Assembly: GCF_003989135.1 (NCBI RefSeq)
Contig: NZ_RYZZ01000001.1
Location: forward strand, 186,001 to 250,000
Direction of reading: 5' to 3'
DNA length: 64,000 bases
Source of the DNA: Peribacillus cavernae
Lineage (GTDB): Bacteria; Bacillota; Bacilli; Bacillales; DSM-1321
Shown piece by piece: positions 33,227-41,523 of this stretch; the first letter of the stretch is position 1, and each line of letters opens with the position of its first letter. The notes beneath the pieces are model-generated. The model saw nothing but the letters and a program-made list of their open reading frames with translations. It had not been told where the DNA came from and searched no databases. The position numbers were made by a program, and so were the translations under genes.

Positions 33227-33240
33227 TGGAAGCGTTTACA
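33227..33240. promoter_or_regulatory. cre site of the sugar ABC operon
   Basis: On the minus strand TGTAAACGCTTCCA matches the CcpA consensus at all fixed positions. TATAAT lies at 33251-33246 just upstream, so the site covers the transcription start and should mediate strong catabolite repression. Confidence 0.8.
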
Positions 33241-33365
33241 CTTCTATTATAAAAAAAAGATTGGCATTCTAGAGATGAAGTTTTCTGTACTTTCTTACGA
33301 ATTTCTGTACTTTTTTAGTATCCGGAAATCTGGACCGCCATTACATATTTTGTTGTCACATTAAA

Positions 33366-33391
33366 AGAACCTATTTCAAAAAATAGGTTCT
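33366..33391. terminator. Rho-independent terminator
   Basis: Perfect 11-base arms AGAACCTATTT and AAATAGGTTCT with a four-base loop; on the minus strand TTTTAATG follows, ending the DinB-family gene at 33434. Confidence 0.7.
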
Positions 33392-33433
33392 CTATCTTAA
33401 TGCAAGTATAAGGTCTTGAGCATTTTGGTGAAC

Positions 33434-33940
33434 TTAATCTTTTGTTTCATACAAATATGAAACATAATCAGTGGGCTGTCCCTGATATCCCAGTTGTCTC
33501 AAAATAGATGTTATATTTCCGCGATGATAGGTTCCATGGTTGACCACATGTTGAAGAAGTTCAAAATAACTTGTCGTCAACGTTCCATAACTTGGATGAT
33601 GGATACTTATTTTTGCATGCAAGTCTTCAAGCTTTTGGATAAATTGATTGTACTTCTCACCCATTTGAATGAAACTCTCTTCTAATACCTCAATGCTTTT
33701 TTCTTGGTTTTTGTCTTTTAAGTGCTGAACATCCGCCGCTATTTTATCGAAACTCTCTTTTTTTAGCGTGCTTAACCATACATGATCCACTTGATACATA
33801 TGAAAAAAAGTCTCATATAAAGACGGGAACGAACTTTGTACTTCTTGATGATAAATATCAGCCGGAAGTTCCTTTACATGTTTAAACACAAGAGCGTTGG
33901 CCCACAAATGATAGTCAAAGAACTGTAGCGAAACATTCAC
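33434..33940 (-). CDS. DinB-family protein
   Basis: A 168-residue four-helix-bundle protein. Metal-ligand positions of the DinB fold are visible: H48 region (TFFHMYQVDHVWL) and the C-terminal HVVNHGTYHRGNI, where HxxxHxxxH-type spacing holds two histidines. B. subtilis DinB belongs to this family and is DNA-damage inducible; the reaction is unproven. It lies alone between the ABC operon and the sensory operon, and its start has GGAGGC upstream. Confidence 0.9.
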   Translation of the reverse strand: MNVSLQFFDYHLWANALVFKHVKELPADIYHQEVQSSFPSLYETFFHMYQVDHVWLSTLKKESFDKIAADVQHLKDKNQEKSIEVLEESFIQMGEKYNQFIQKLEDLHAKISIHHPSYGTLTTSYFELLQHVVNHGTYHRGNITSILRQLGYQGQPTDYVSYLYETKD

Positions 33941-34029
33941 ATTATTGCCTCCCTATACTAATAATTTTAAAACTAGTCATAGATTAATTCTGCAAATGCT
34001 CGTGTATCCCTTTAAATTAGGTTCGAAAG

Positions 34030-34097
34030 CCTGTCAAAAATGAAAACAGAGATCTCATGGTTCCCGGTGTTCTTTATTCGGTCTATATTTTGACAGG
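34030..34097. repeat. Inverted repeat after the response-regulator gene
   Basis: CCTGTCAAAA (34030-34039) and TTTTGACAGG (34088-34097) are perfect 10-base inverted repeats with a 48-base loop. Position after the regulator gene suggests a terminator-like or processing role, but no T-run is present. Confidence 0.4.
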
Positions 34098-34115
34098 AAG
34101 GATGGAATGAAGGGA

Positions 34116-35525
34116 TCAGTCACCAAAACGCTGCTTTTTAAACTGCTTCGGCGACATCTGATAGTTCCTTTTAAACACCCTGCTGAAATAGTTAGGGTCC
34201 TTATAGCCAATCATATAGCTTATTTCCTTTAAACTATAGGTATTTTCAGATAATAATTGTTTTGCTTGTGCCAGCCGGGTCTCAGTCAGATAATCGATAA
34301 ATGTCATTTGCGCACTTTCGCGAAAAAGCTTTGTAAAGTATGTCGGGCTAAGCTTCACATGCTCGGCTACCTGTTCCAGAGTGATCGGTTCCCGGTAATG
34401 CAAATCGATATACTTTTTCGCTTTTTCAATCGGATTTTTCGAATGATGATAATCCAGTGCCTTCAAACATAGAGTTTGGATGAATTCCTTCCATTCAGTT
34501 TGTGTTTGCGGAATGGAGAGATCGTCAATCGGAAGCGCTTCCCGGACCAATCGTTCTCTGATTCTTATATACAATTCGGGTTGTTCCATTTTACTCAAAA
34601 GCAGCTCAGCCATTGGCCAGGCCGATGGAAAACTCCCCTGATAAAGATAGATAAATAATTCTTCATATTCTTCTAGCGATTCCTCTTTCTTTACAAAAGG
34701 CAGACTGTACAGAGTCCTATTGTCTTTCTTTAATGCCCGCAGCGTTTGCAAGGCTTCTTGATAGGATTTGGGAAGCTGCCTGACGTTTGAATAAGGATAG
34801 CCGATCCCAATCGTGATGCCTGATGAAGAAGCCGCGATGATTTTTTTCGCTAAAACGAGTGCATCCAGCTTAGGCTGCTCTTTTGGATAAATGAACAAGG
34901 TTACATAGTGATTTCCATAATGAACGGTTGTATATGGAAATGGAGAATGCTGATGCAGCAATTCCAGAAGTCGAATGCCATCCTGGCTTTCTTCGATATC
35001 GGCCACAAAGAAAAAACCGCTTTTCATTTCGGGATAGAGCTGCTTTTGCTGTTTCAGCAGTTCCCCGCTCACATCATATTGGAGAATCTTTAACAGAAAG
35101 TTTTCTTTAGCAAGATAGAGAGATTCTTTTTGCTGATCGGATGCCGCTTTCTCGTTGTTAATTTCCTCGCAGACTCTTACTATTGCCTGCAATGTTTCTT
35201 CTTTTCTCGCCGGCTTCAAGATATATTCTTTTACGCCTTCTTTCATGGCCTCTTTCGCGTATGCAAATGAATCATAAGCCGAAACCATGATAAATTTGAT
35301 GTTCGTCTGTTTTTTTCGTATCTGTTTGATTGCCTCTACTCCATTGATGCCTGGCATTTTAATATCCATCACGATAAAATCAGGCTGTAGCTGTTCTGCT
35401 AATTCAATCGCCTCCCGTCCATTGGAGGCCTCTCCTATCACTTTTATATTATCGAAGTTTTCTTCTAAAAATTTTTTCATCGCCTTTCGTTCGAGCATTT
35501 CGTCATCAGCGATCATTACGTTCAT
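34116..35525 (-). CDS. Response regulator with AraC-type DNA-binding domain (YesN type)
   Basis: A 469-residue response regulator. The receiver domain (1-120) has the acidic pocket DDE at the start and the phosphorylation site in DFIVMDIKMPGINGV near residue 54, plus the conserved K near 103. A long linker precedes two AraC helix-turn-helix units (about 365-469; LEQVAEHVKLSPTYFTKLF and SYMIGYKDPNYFSRVFKR). It works with the YesM-type kinase whose gene overlaps it by 20 bases. Likely target is the CUT1 sugar transporter at 33202, read in the same direction. Confidence 0.95.
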   Translation of the reverse strand: MNVMIADDEMLERKAMKKFLEENFDNIKVIGEASNGREAIELAEQLQPDFIVMDIKMPGINGVEAIKQIRKKQTNIKFIMVSAYDSFAYAKEAMKEGVKEYILKPARKEETLQAIVRVCEEINNEKAASDQQKESLYLAKENFLLKILQYDVSGELLKQQKQLYPEMKSGFFFVADIEESQDGIRLLELLHQHSPFPYTTVHYGNHYVTLFIYPKEQPKLDALVLAKKIIAASSSGITIGIGYPYSNVRQLPKSYQEALQTLRALKKDNRTLYSLPFVKKEESLEEYEELFIYLYQGSFPSAWPMAELLLSKMEQPELYIRIRERLVREALPIDDLSIPQTQTEWKEFIQTLCLKALDYHHSKNPIEKAKKYIDLHYREPITLEQVAEHVKLSPTYFTKLFRESAQMTFIDYLTETRLAQAKQLLSENTYSLKEISYMIGYKDPNYFSRVFKRNYQMSPKQFKKQRFGD

Positions 35526-36954
35526 AAGAATCCCCCTTAACCGGCACTATCAATTTTATCGATGTTCCCTGTCCGGGCGCTGAACAGATTTCAATGACAT
35601 GTTCAGATTGATAAAACAACTGCAAGCGCCGAATGACATTTTTCAAACCGAGACCGGTAGAATGGCCAACGTGCGGCGGTTCATGCCTATTTGATGACAG
35701 AGTTAATAAAGCAGCGATTTGCTCCTGGGTCATCCCTGTGCCATTATCCGTAATCTCTACGATCGTGTTTTGACCTTCCTTATAAATATAAAGAGAAATT
35801 TCTCCTCCTTCTTCCTTGCCTTCCACTCCGTGAATGAAAGCATTCTCAACTAACGGCTGTAAGGTCAGACTAGGTATGTCAATATCCAAGCAGTCCGCTT
35901 CCACATGCTTCTGAAACGTAATCCGATCGCCAAACCGGGTTTGCTGGATATAGAAATAGTCGGTTACAACATTTACCTCTTCTCGTAATAAAACGGACTT
36001 ATTATTATCTCCTAAACTGTAACGCAATAAAGCGGAGACAGAGTCTATCAAACGCGATGTCTCTTTTGCATCTTCTAGATAGGCCATTCTTGAAACCGTA
36101 TTCAATGTATTAAACAGAAAATGAGGATTAATCTGATTCTGCAGATGTTTTAATTCCAAGTCTTTGAACAGCCTGTCAAGCTCTGATTTCTCTTCGATTT
36201 CTATGATATATTGACGGATATTGTCACGCATCGTATTAAACGAGTTGCCGAGCAGCTTTAATTCGTCATTGGATTCAATTTGTACAGCTTGACCGTCAAA
36301 CTTACCCGTGGAGATTTCCTGGGCCGCTTTAGAAAGGCTCTGGATCGGGCGGTTAATGCCTCTTGAAAACCATAACGCAAAAGAAATCGCCAATAATACA
36401 GTCGTGTTAAACAGGAACAGAGTGAACCACTTGAACGATTCATTTCTTATTTCCATTTCGGCAAAGAAAGATTGATAGTCTGTTAATTCTAAATCAATGA
36501 GATCCAACGTGGTTTCTTTAAGGTATGAGGAGGTCGTTCGTGCCTCCTTCAGATGCTTGGTGTATTGATCAATATCGTCCCGGATGACAAGACCAATCGT
36601 AATCTCACATTCTTGGACAAAGTTTTTGATGGTATTGATATATTTCTGGAGCTGGACGGGATCAAGACTATTTTCATTTGTTTGCAATTCTGCTAGATCG
36701 TCGTCCAATTGACGGCGGACTTTATGAAACTCTCCGATCGTTGTTTGATTTTTCTCTACGACATAGGCATTGGTTTTTTCATATAACAGATTGGAGGTTT
36801 GCGAAATTTGATTCAACAGTAAAAAACGTTCAAAGCTTGCATCGTACTCCGATAAAAGAGACCGGCTGCTGAAATAAATCGAAATAGACACCACATTAAA
36901 CAACACCACAAAGACAAAAAAGTAAAGAAGCAGCTTAGTCCGGATCGTTTTCAT
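35506..36954 (-). CDS. Sensor histidine kinase, YesM type
   Basis: A 482-residue membrane kinase. An N-terminal helix, an extracytoplasmic sensor of about 130 residues, a second helix near 180 and a HAMP linker (SRGINRPIQSLSKAAQEIS) precede the His_kinase domain with the phospho-histidine in NQINPHFLFNTLN and the HATPase_c domain (VENAFIHG, ITDNGTGM, GTGLGLKN-like). It overlaps both neighbours, so the three genes are translated together. The signal is probably relayed by the sugar-binding protein encoded just upstream. Confidence 0.95.
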   Translation of the reverse strand: MKTIRTKLLLYFFVFVVLFNVVSISIYFSSRSLLSEYDASFERFLLLNQISQTSNLLYEKTNAYVVEKNQTTIGEFHKVRRQLDDDLAELQTNENSLDPVQLQKYINTIKNFVQECEITIGLVIRDDIDQYTKHLKEARTTSSYLKETTLDLIDLELTDYQSFFAEMEIRNESFKWFTLFLFNTTVLLAISFALWFSRGINRPIQSLSKAAQEISTGKFDGQAVQIESNDELKLLGNSFNTMRDNIRQYIIEIEEKSELDRLFKDLELKHLQNQINPHFLFNTLNTVSRMAYLEDAKETSRLIDSVSALLRYSLGDNNKSVLLREEVNVVTDYFYIQQTRFGDRITFQKHVEADCLDIDIPSLTLQPLVENAFIHGVEGKEEGGEISLYIYKEGQNTIVEITDNGTGMTQEQIAALLTLSSNRHEPPHVGHSTGLGLKNVIRRLQLFYQSEHVIEICSAPGQGTSIKLIVPVKGDSYERNDR

Positions 36955-37937
36955 TCGTTCGGCTCCCTGTTATGCACTGCTGGAATTTCGTCACGATGGA
37001 TCACCTTCGTCTGGGTATATTGCAGCGCTTTTGACTTTTCACCTTGTTTTATTTGGAGAAGTGCTTCTACCGCTTGATATCCCATTTCATAAGGATATTG
37101 CGCGACAGTCGCATCTATGAACCCTTTTTCTAACAAACTAAGCGTTTGCGGTAAAATATCAAAACCAATAATATAGGGCCTTGGCTCTAATTGAAACTGA
37201 TTGACCACCTGAGCAATCCCAGATGCATCAATCGCACTGGTCCCGTAAAAAGCTGTTAAATAAGGATGCGCTCTCAATAAATCATATGTCGCTTGCAGCG
37301 CCCCGCTCTTTGTAATATTCGATTCTTCCATATCTACCAATTCAATACGATGCTCCTGTTTGATCGCATCCTTGAACCCTTTGATACGCAGCTGTTGATT
37401 CGATGCCTCATATCTTCCGGTTACAATTCCCACATACTGCTTTCCTTTTGTATCCTTAATCAACGCGTTTCCCGCTATGACACCCGCTTGATAATTATCT
37501 GATCCAACATAGGCTCTCCGCTCACTGTCTGCCACATCGGTATCAACCGTCACAACCGAAATCCCGCGCTCAAACGCTTTGTTTACAAGCTGGGCAAAGA
37601 CGGGACCTGCAACCCCTTGAACCATCATTCCGTCCACCTTGCCAGCAATCGCTTTATCGATAAACTTCAACTGCTCCACGTTATCAACCTGCTTTGGGCC
37701 GAGATATTCCAGATAAACATTGTTCTTCTTAGCAGCATCACGGGCCCCTTTTTCGATTAACCTCCAGTATTCATTATCAATTTCTTCAGATATTAAAACG
37801 AAATGATAATCATATGCATGAGGCGGATCCACCCGTTCCTGAACCTGAAATGTTTCCTTGCCGTAATAAAGCATAAAGAAGAGATTTAGTGCAAATAGCA
37901 GCAATAGAAGAAAATAAACCGAACGTTTCATTGTCAT
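36951..37937 (-). CDS. Membrane-anchored sugar-binding (RbsB-like) sensor protein
   Basis: A 328-residue protein with an uncleaved N-terminal membrane helix (about 6-24, no lipobox) and a periplasmic-binding-protein domain of the RbsB type: HFVLISEEIDNEYWRLIEKG, then GMMVQGVAGP, VDTDVADSERRAYVGSDN and GFDILPQTLSLL. It lacks a companion permease and lies first in an operon with a YesM-type kinase and a YesN-type regulator, overlapping the kinase by 4 bases. It therefore probably presents a sugar to the kinase rather than feeding transport. ATG alternatives two codons apart exist. Confidence 0.88.
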   Translation of the reverse strand: MTMKRSVYFLLLLLFALNLFFMLYYGKETFQVQERVDPPHAYDYHFVLISEEIDNEYWRLIEKGARDAAKKNNVYLEYLGPKQVDNVEQLKFIDKAIAGKVDGMMVQGVAGPVFAQLVNKAFERGISVVTVDTDVADSERRAYVGSDNYQAGVIAGNALIKDTKGKQYVGIVTGRYEASNQQLRIKGFKDAIKQEHRIELVDMEESNITKSGALQATYDLLRAHPYLTAFYGTSAIDASGIAQVVNQFQLEPRPYIIGFDILPQTLSLLEKGFIDATVAQYPYEMGYQAVEALLQIKQGEKSKALQYTQTKVIHRDEIPAVHNREPNE

Positions 37938-38007
37938 GGCATCACCTGATTTAAAATTCTTTTTGCTTTCATAACAAAAACGTAAAGTACCTTAGCCTAA
38001 AATAAGC

Positions 38008-38125
38008 TTTTCGCTTAAATAAGCACAGTTTTCGCTTGATTATTTGTTTTTTCGCTTGAATCAGTGTTGTTTTCGCTTGATTATAGTTTTTCCGCTTAAA
38101 TCGGGGTTGTTTTCGCTTGATGATC
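38008..38125. repeat. Six-copy degenerate 21-base tandem repeat
   Basis: The motif TTTTCGCTTGATT (variants TTTTCGCTTAAAT, TTTTCGCTTGAAT, TTTTTCCGCTTAAAT) recurs at about 38008, 38029, 38049, 38070, 38088 and 38110, a period near 21. The spacers differ, so this is not a CRISPR array. It sits between the divergent ends of the sensory operon and a small gene. Confidence 0.7.
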
Positions 38126-38360
38126 CAAATTCCCACTTCATCTTACTATATACTAAAAAAGCTCCGTCCTATTGATCTCCCGCTTTTTTCCAGGCTGCCG
38201 TATCTTAATAAACGTAATAGATATTTCTAATTCCACTATAACCTATTTTATTTCACGTTTCGCCATCAGATTATGACAGAGTTTACAATAGCCTTGTCTT
38301 ATAATAAATAATACAACCTTTGTAAAAACTTCTTATATCAATCACTAGGGGTGTTGTTAT

Positions 38361-38474
38361 ATGGATCATGAGGTTGGTAATTTCCCAAAAGGGTTTGTTT
38401 GGGGAGTAATGTTAAGTATTCCGTTGTGGGTTTCTTTGTTAGGGTGGATCAAAATGATACTGCTGTATTTTTAA
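38361..38474 (+). CDS. Small single-pass membrane protein, 37 residues
   Basis: ATG at 38361 is preceded by AGGGGTG at a good distance and opens a 37-codon frame: a polar start MDHEVGNFPKGFVWG and one hydrophobic helix (about residues 16-36, VMLSIPLWVSLLGWIKMILL). A terminator follows at 38537. No named family is recognised. The combination of a ribosome binding site, one helix and a terminator supports a real small gene. Confidence 0.5.
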   Translation: MDHEVGNFPKGFVWGVMLSIPLWVSLLGWIKMILLYF

Positions 38475-38536
38475 AGATCTGTAAGTTTGTTTATAAGTCA
38501 GTCTTCGGCATTGGGAATCGTTAGATTGCCAATAGA

Positions 38537-38574
38537 GAAAAGCCACAACGCTATTAAAAGTGTTGCGGCTTTTC
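38537..38574 (+). terminator. Rho-independent terminator
   Basis: GAAAAGCC and CAAC pair with GTTG and GGCTTTTC around one A-C mismatch, loop of 12 bases, followed by TTTTAC. It ends the small membrane protein transcript. Confidence 0.75.
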
Positions 38575-38586
38575 TTTTACTATATT

Positions 38587-38814
38587 CATAGGGAACATAC
38601 TATCCTATTAGAAAAAATGATAAAAGATGATGATTTGATTGAGCATCCAGTTTGCTTAAATGGGAAACGCGCTTGCCCTCCTGAAGATGTCGGAGGGGTC
38701 CGTGAATATACCAAGTTGGTTTTCATGCTTAAAGGAAAAAACAACAAGGAAGGAAAAGAAGAATTACTGGAATGTGCAAGGTTAGATCTCAAGGACTACG
38801 TAATCTTTATCTAA
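38587..38814 (+). pseudogene. Plasmid pRiA4b ORF-3-like protein remnant
   Basis: The frame encodes EHTILLEKMIKDDDLIEHPV followed by CLNGKRACPPEDVGGVREY, the strongly conserved C-terminal core of the pRiA4b ORF-3-like family (family function unknown). The N-terminal half is missing and the end runs into the Rieske gene on the other strand, so only about 75 codons survive. Confidence 0.75.
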
Positions 38815-39219
38815 GGATACAGAGAAGGTTTCGGCCGCGAACGGTCCTTTCTCCAATTCGATCTCGGCAGGATTAACTAAAGAGCACCCTTGCTCTATCT
38901 TAGCCTCGTAGGAACGAACACGCGTTTTGACTGGATCGACCCAGGATTGACCTGTCTTGACATCGAATTCCCATTGATGCCATGGACAGCGGATAATCTC
39001 GCCTTTTCGAGTGTAAGTGTATTCACCCGGGACGGGCGACTGGACAAAACCCGACAAAACTCCTTCGCAAAGTGGAGCACCACCATGAGGGCATCTGTTT
39101 CGGATAGCGAAGAATTCACCGTTAATGTTAAAAATACCGATGGATTTCCCGGCAATTTTAATGATCTTCCGTTGACCAGGTGGGATTTCATCTGCAGTTG
39201 CCACTACATATTTTTGCAT
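38782..39219 (-). CDS. Rieske [2Fe-2S] ferredoxin-like protein, block C distal
   Basis: A 145-residue protein with CPHGGAPLC and CPWHQWEFDVKTG as cluster ligand motifs, separated by the same widened loop (GVLSGFVQSPVPGEYTYTRK) as its paralogues. It has an extra acidic C-terminal tail with LEKGPFAAETFSVSLDKDYV. It is the last gene of the block C operon, 7 bases after an amidohydrolase. A soluble electron carrier role is known for the fold; the partner is inferred from the recurring gene pair. Confidence 0.92.
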   Translation of the reverse strand: MQKYVVATADEIPPGQRKIIKIAGKSIGIFNINGEFFAIRNRCPHGGAPLCEGVLSGFVQSPVPGEYTYTRKGEIIRCPWHQWEFDVKTGQSWVDPVKTRVRSYEAKIEQGCSLVNPAEIELEKGPFAAETFSVSLDKDYVVLEI

Positions 39220-39226
39220 ATTTACA

Positions 39227-40342
39227 TTACTCCTTATCTGGAAACCGGTATAAAGACTGAGCGTTTTTATAGAAGAATTTCTGTTTTAATTTTTCTGGAA
39301 ATTTTGCATCAAATGTTAGATCTGGCGAATCGTAATCCCAATGTGGATAATCCGTAGCAAACATGAGCATGTCGTCCGATCCCAGGTGTTCGATTACCTG
39401 TAGGAGATATTCAGGAACAGGCGGTTCTTCAATCGGTTGAGTCGTAAAGTGCATATGCCGGCGAATATATTCTGACGGTTTCCGCTTCAAGAATGGCACT
39501 TCTTCGTTTAGCCGCTTCCAGTGCTTATCAAGCCGCCACATTAAGGAAGGCATCCAAGCAAACCCGCCTTCGAGCATCACGACTTGCAGGTTAGGAAAAC
39601 GCTCAAATATCCCTTCACAAACCATGCTGATAACCTGGCATTGGAAGGCCTGTGCCATGCTGGTGTGATCCTCGATATAGTACGAAGGAAACCCCGAGGA
39701 GGTGATTGCGTTTCCGCCCAAACCGCCAAAATGAACGGCGATCGGTAGGCCATGGTTTTCCGCTGCCTCATAGATTTTCCAATATTTACGCCGACCCATC
39801 GGTTCCCGGGTACGAGGCATAATTAGAACTTGCACAAAGCCAGAATGGCTAGCGACCCGATTGATTTCTTCTACCGCCATATCAGCGTTCTCGTATGGGA
39901 TGACAATCGAAGCGCGCAGCCTTGGTTCCTTGTCCAACCATTCGGCGATCTGCCAATCGTTAACCGCCCGGGCTAACGCGGCTCCGTATTCATCATTAAG
40001 TTGTTCTCCGACACGATACAGGCAGTTTAAGATACCGTATTCCAAATTCAAAGGGTCCAGCAGTTGTTCCTGCATGAATTTCAGATCGGAACCGGGGATT
40101 TGACCATTGGGCGGCCAGGCGTCTGCCCGTGTTCCACCCGGATTGCCCTTTGGGTAAGGTACACTTTGGACGAAACCATGGTAGCTGCGCAGGCCAACCA
40201 TATCCATATACTTCCTCCAACGTAAGGGAAGGTATTGCTTCAGCACTTCATTGGAAGGAACTTCATTATGGATATCGCAATCGATGAAGCGGTTGCCGGT
40301 TTTTCGCTTGGCCTCTTTCGCTACAGAATTTATCATCATCAT
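39227..40342 (-). CDS. Amidohydrolase family protein (ACMSD-like), block C third
   Basis: A 371-residue enzyme. Metal-ligand motifs are RFIDCDIHNE (D-x-H near residue 23), AVHFGG, VVMLEGGFAW and FATDYPHWDYDSPD. The shared segment FLKRKPSEYIRRHMHFTTQPIEEP identifies it as a paralogue of the other four. ACMSD-like enzymes decarboxylate or hydrolyse aromatic or muconate-type acids. A GTAAGGAGGAAAAAC site precedes the start. It is fourth of the amidohydrolase-rich operon and is followed by the distal Rieske gene. Confidence 0.9.
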   Translation of the reverse strand: MMMINSVAKEAKRKTGNRFIDCDIHNEVPSNEVLKQYLPLRWRKYMDMVGLRSYHGFVQSVPYPKGNPGGTRADAWPPNGQIPGSDLKFMQEQLLDPLNLEYGILNCLYRVGEQLNDEYGAALARAVNDWQIAEWLDKEPRLRASIVIPYENADMAVEEINRVASHSGFVQVLIMPRTREPMGRRKYWKIYEAAENHGLPIAVHFGGLGGNAITSSGFPSYYIEDHTSMAQAFQCQVISMVCEGIFERFPNLQVVMLEGGFAWMPSLMWRLDKHWKRLNEEVPFLKRKPSEYIRRHMHFTTQPIEEPPVPEYLLQVIEHLGSDDMLMFATDYPHWDYDSPDLTFDAKFPEKLKQKFFYKNAQSLYRFPDKE

Positions 40343-40379
40343 GTTTTTCCTCCTTACTATTCATACTCAAGGCTTTGTG

Positions 40380-41474
40380 TTAAAAACGGTAAACCGAACG
40401 GGCATTTTCCGATAATATCTTTTTCTCCAACCTAGGAGGGAGTTTCGCTGGGAGAGCTTCTTCATTCTTATCGAAGTGCCAATGCGGATAATCGGTTGAA
40501 AAGAGCAGCATGTCTTCGGAACGTATCTGTTCTATGGTTTCCAACAGGTGTTCGGGCTTCGGTGATTCATCGAGCGGCTGGATCGTCAAACGGATATGTT
40601 CCTTTATTATTTCTGACGGTAAACGGTTCACCCACGGTACTTCCCTGCGTAAACCTTTCCAATTCTTATCGAATCGCCACATCAGTGATGGTAACCAGGT
40701 AAAACCACTTTCAATCAGGACCACTCGAAGCTGAGGGAATTTTTTGAAGACGCCTTCGCTTACCAAGCTCACGATTTGCGACTGGAAAGCTTGCGACTGA
40801 CTGACGTAATCCTCGAGGTAATAAGAAGGCCAACCGACCGGCATCGTCGGATAACCTGTAACCCCGCCGGCATGAATCCCTATAGGTAGACCATACTGCT
40901 GGGCCGCTTCGTAAATCGGCCAATAATGTTTTTTTCCGTAGGGCATTTCGGAATGGACCATCAAAAGAACTTGCACGAACCCCGGGTGCTCACCCAGCCG
41001 ATGAATTTCCTCCGCAGCCTGTTCCGGATTTTGACTGGCGACGACAATGGAAGCACGCAGTCTTGGTTCCTTCTCCAGCCATTCGGCATTTTGCCAATCG
41101 TTAACTGCCCGGGCCATGGCTGCCGCCCAGTCCTCATTGTGAATCATTTGAACTCCGTAAAGACAATTAAGAATGGCATATTGCACATTCCAAGGGTCTA
41201 GCGCTTGTTGGCGCAATACGTCAAGATTGGAGCCCGGCGGATGGCCATTAGGCAATTCGGAACCCGGCCTTGCAGACAGAGGGGTACCCCTAGGATAGTA
41301 ATTGGGCTCCAAACTCTTAATTCCGTGTTCCACCACATAATCGCGCCAGCGGTCCTCCAGATAGGGGAAAAGAGCTTGTATCGAAGGGACCGCATTATGC
41401 ACGTCGCAATCAATTACCCCAGTCCTGGCTTCATTTCTGAAGTTTTCACTTTTCAGCGTGATCGCATCATCCAT
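40380..41474 (-). CDS. Amidohydrolase family protein (ACMSD-like), block C second
   Basis: A 364-residue enzyme with VIDCDVHNA, GIHAGG, VVLIESGFTW and FSTDYPHWHFDKNE. Differences from the neighbours are ESG for EGG and the loss of the DSP after the last motif (HFDKNE), which may change the active-site lip. It is closest to the enzyme at 39227 (shared LNCLYGVQ/LNCLYRVG segments and YWPIYEAAQQYGLPIGIH). Start ATG follows AGAGAGGAGAATTAATA. Middle gene of three consecutive amidohydrolases. Confidence 0.9.
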   Translation of the reverse strand: MDDAITLKSENFRNEARTGVIDCDVHNAVPSIQALFPYLEDRWRDYVVEHGIKSLEPNYYPRGTPLSARPGSELPNGHPPGSNLDVLRQQALDPWNVQYAILNCLYGVQMIHNEDWAAAMARAVNDWQNAEWLEKEPRLRASIVVASQNPEQAAEEIHRLGEHPGFVQVLLMVHSEMPYGKKHYWPIYEAAQQYGLPIGIHAGGVTGYPTMPVGWPSYYLEDYVSQSQAFQSQIVSLVSEGVFKKFPQLRVVLIESGFTWLPSLMWRFDKNWKGLRREVPWVNRLPSEIIKEHIRLTIQPLDESPKPEHLLETIEQIRSEDMLLFSTDYPHWHFDKNEEALPAKLPPRLEKKILSENARSVYRF

Positions 41475-41523
41475 TATTAATTCTCCTCTCTTGGTAGATT
41501 ACTAACATACGTGTTTAATGCCT

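Noticed and set aside
38008-38125. Short repeats considered as a CRISPR array
   Set aside because: Repeat unit is only about 13 conserved bases with 8-base variable parts, copies are degenerate and no cas genes are present.
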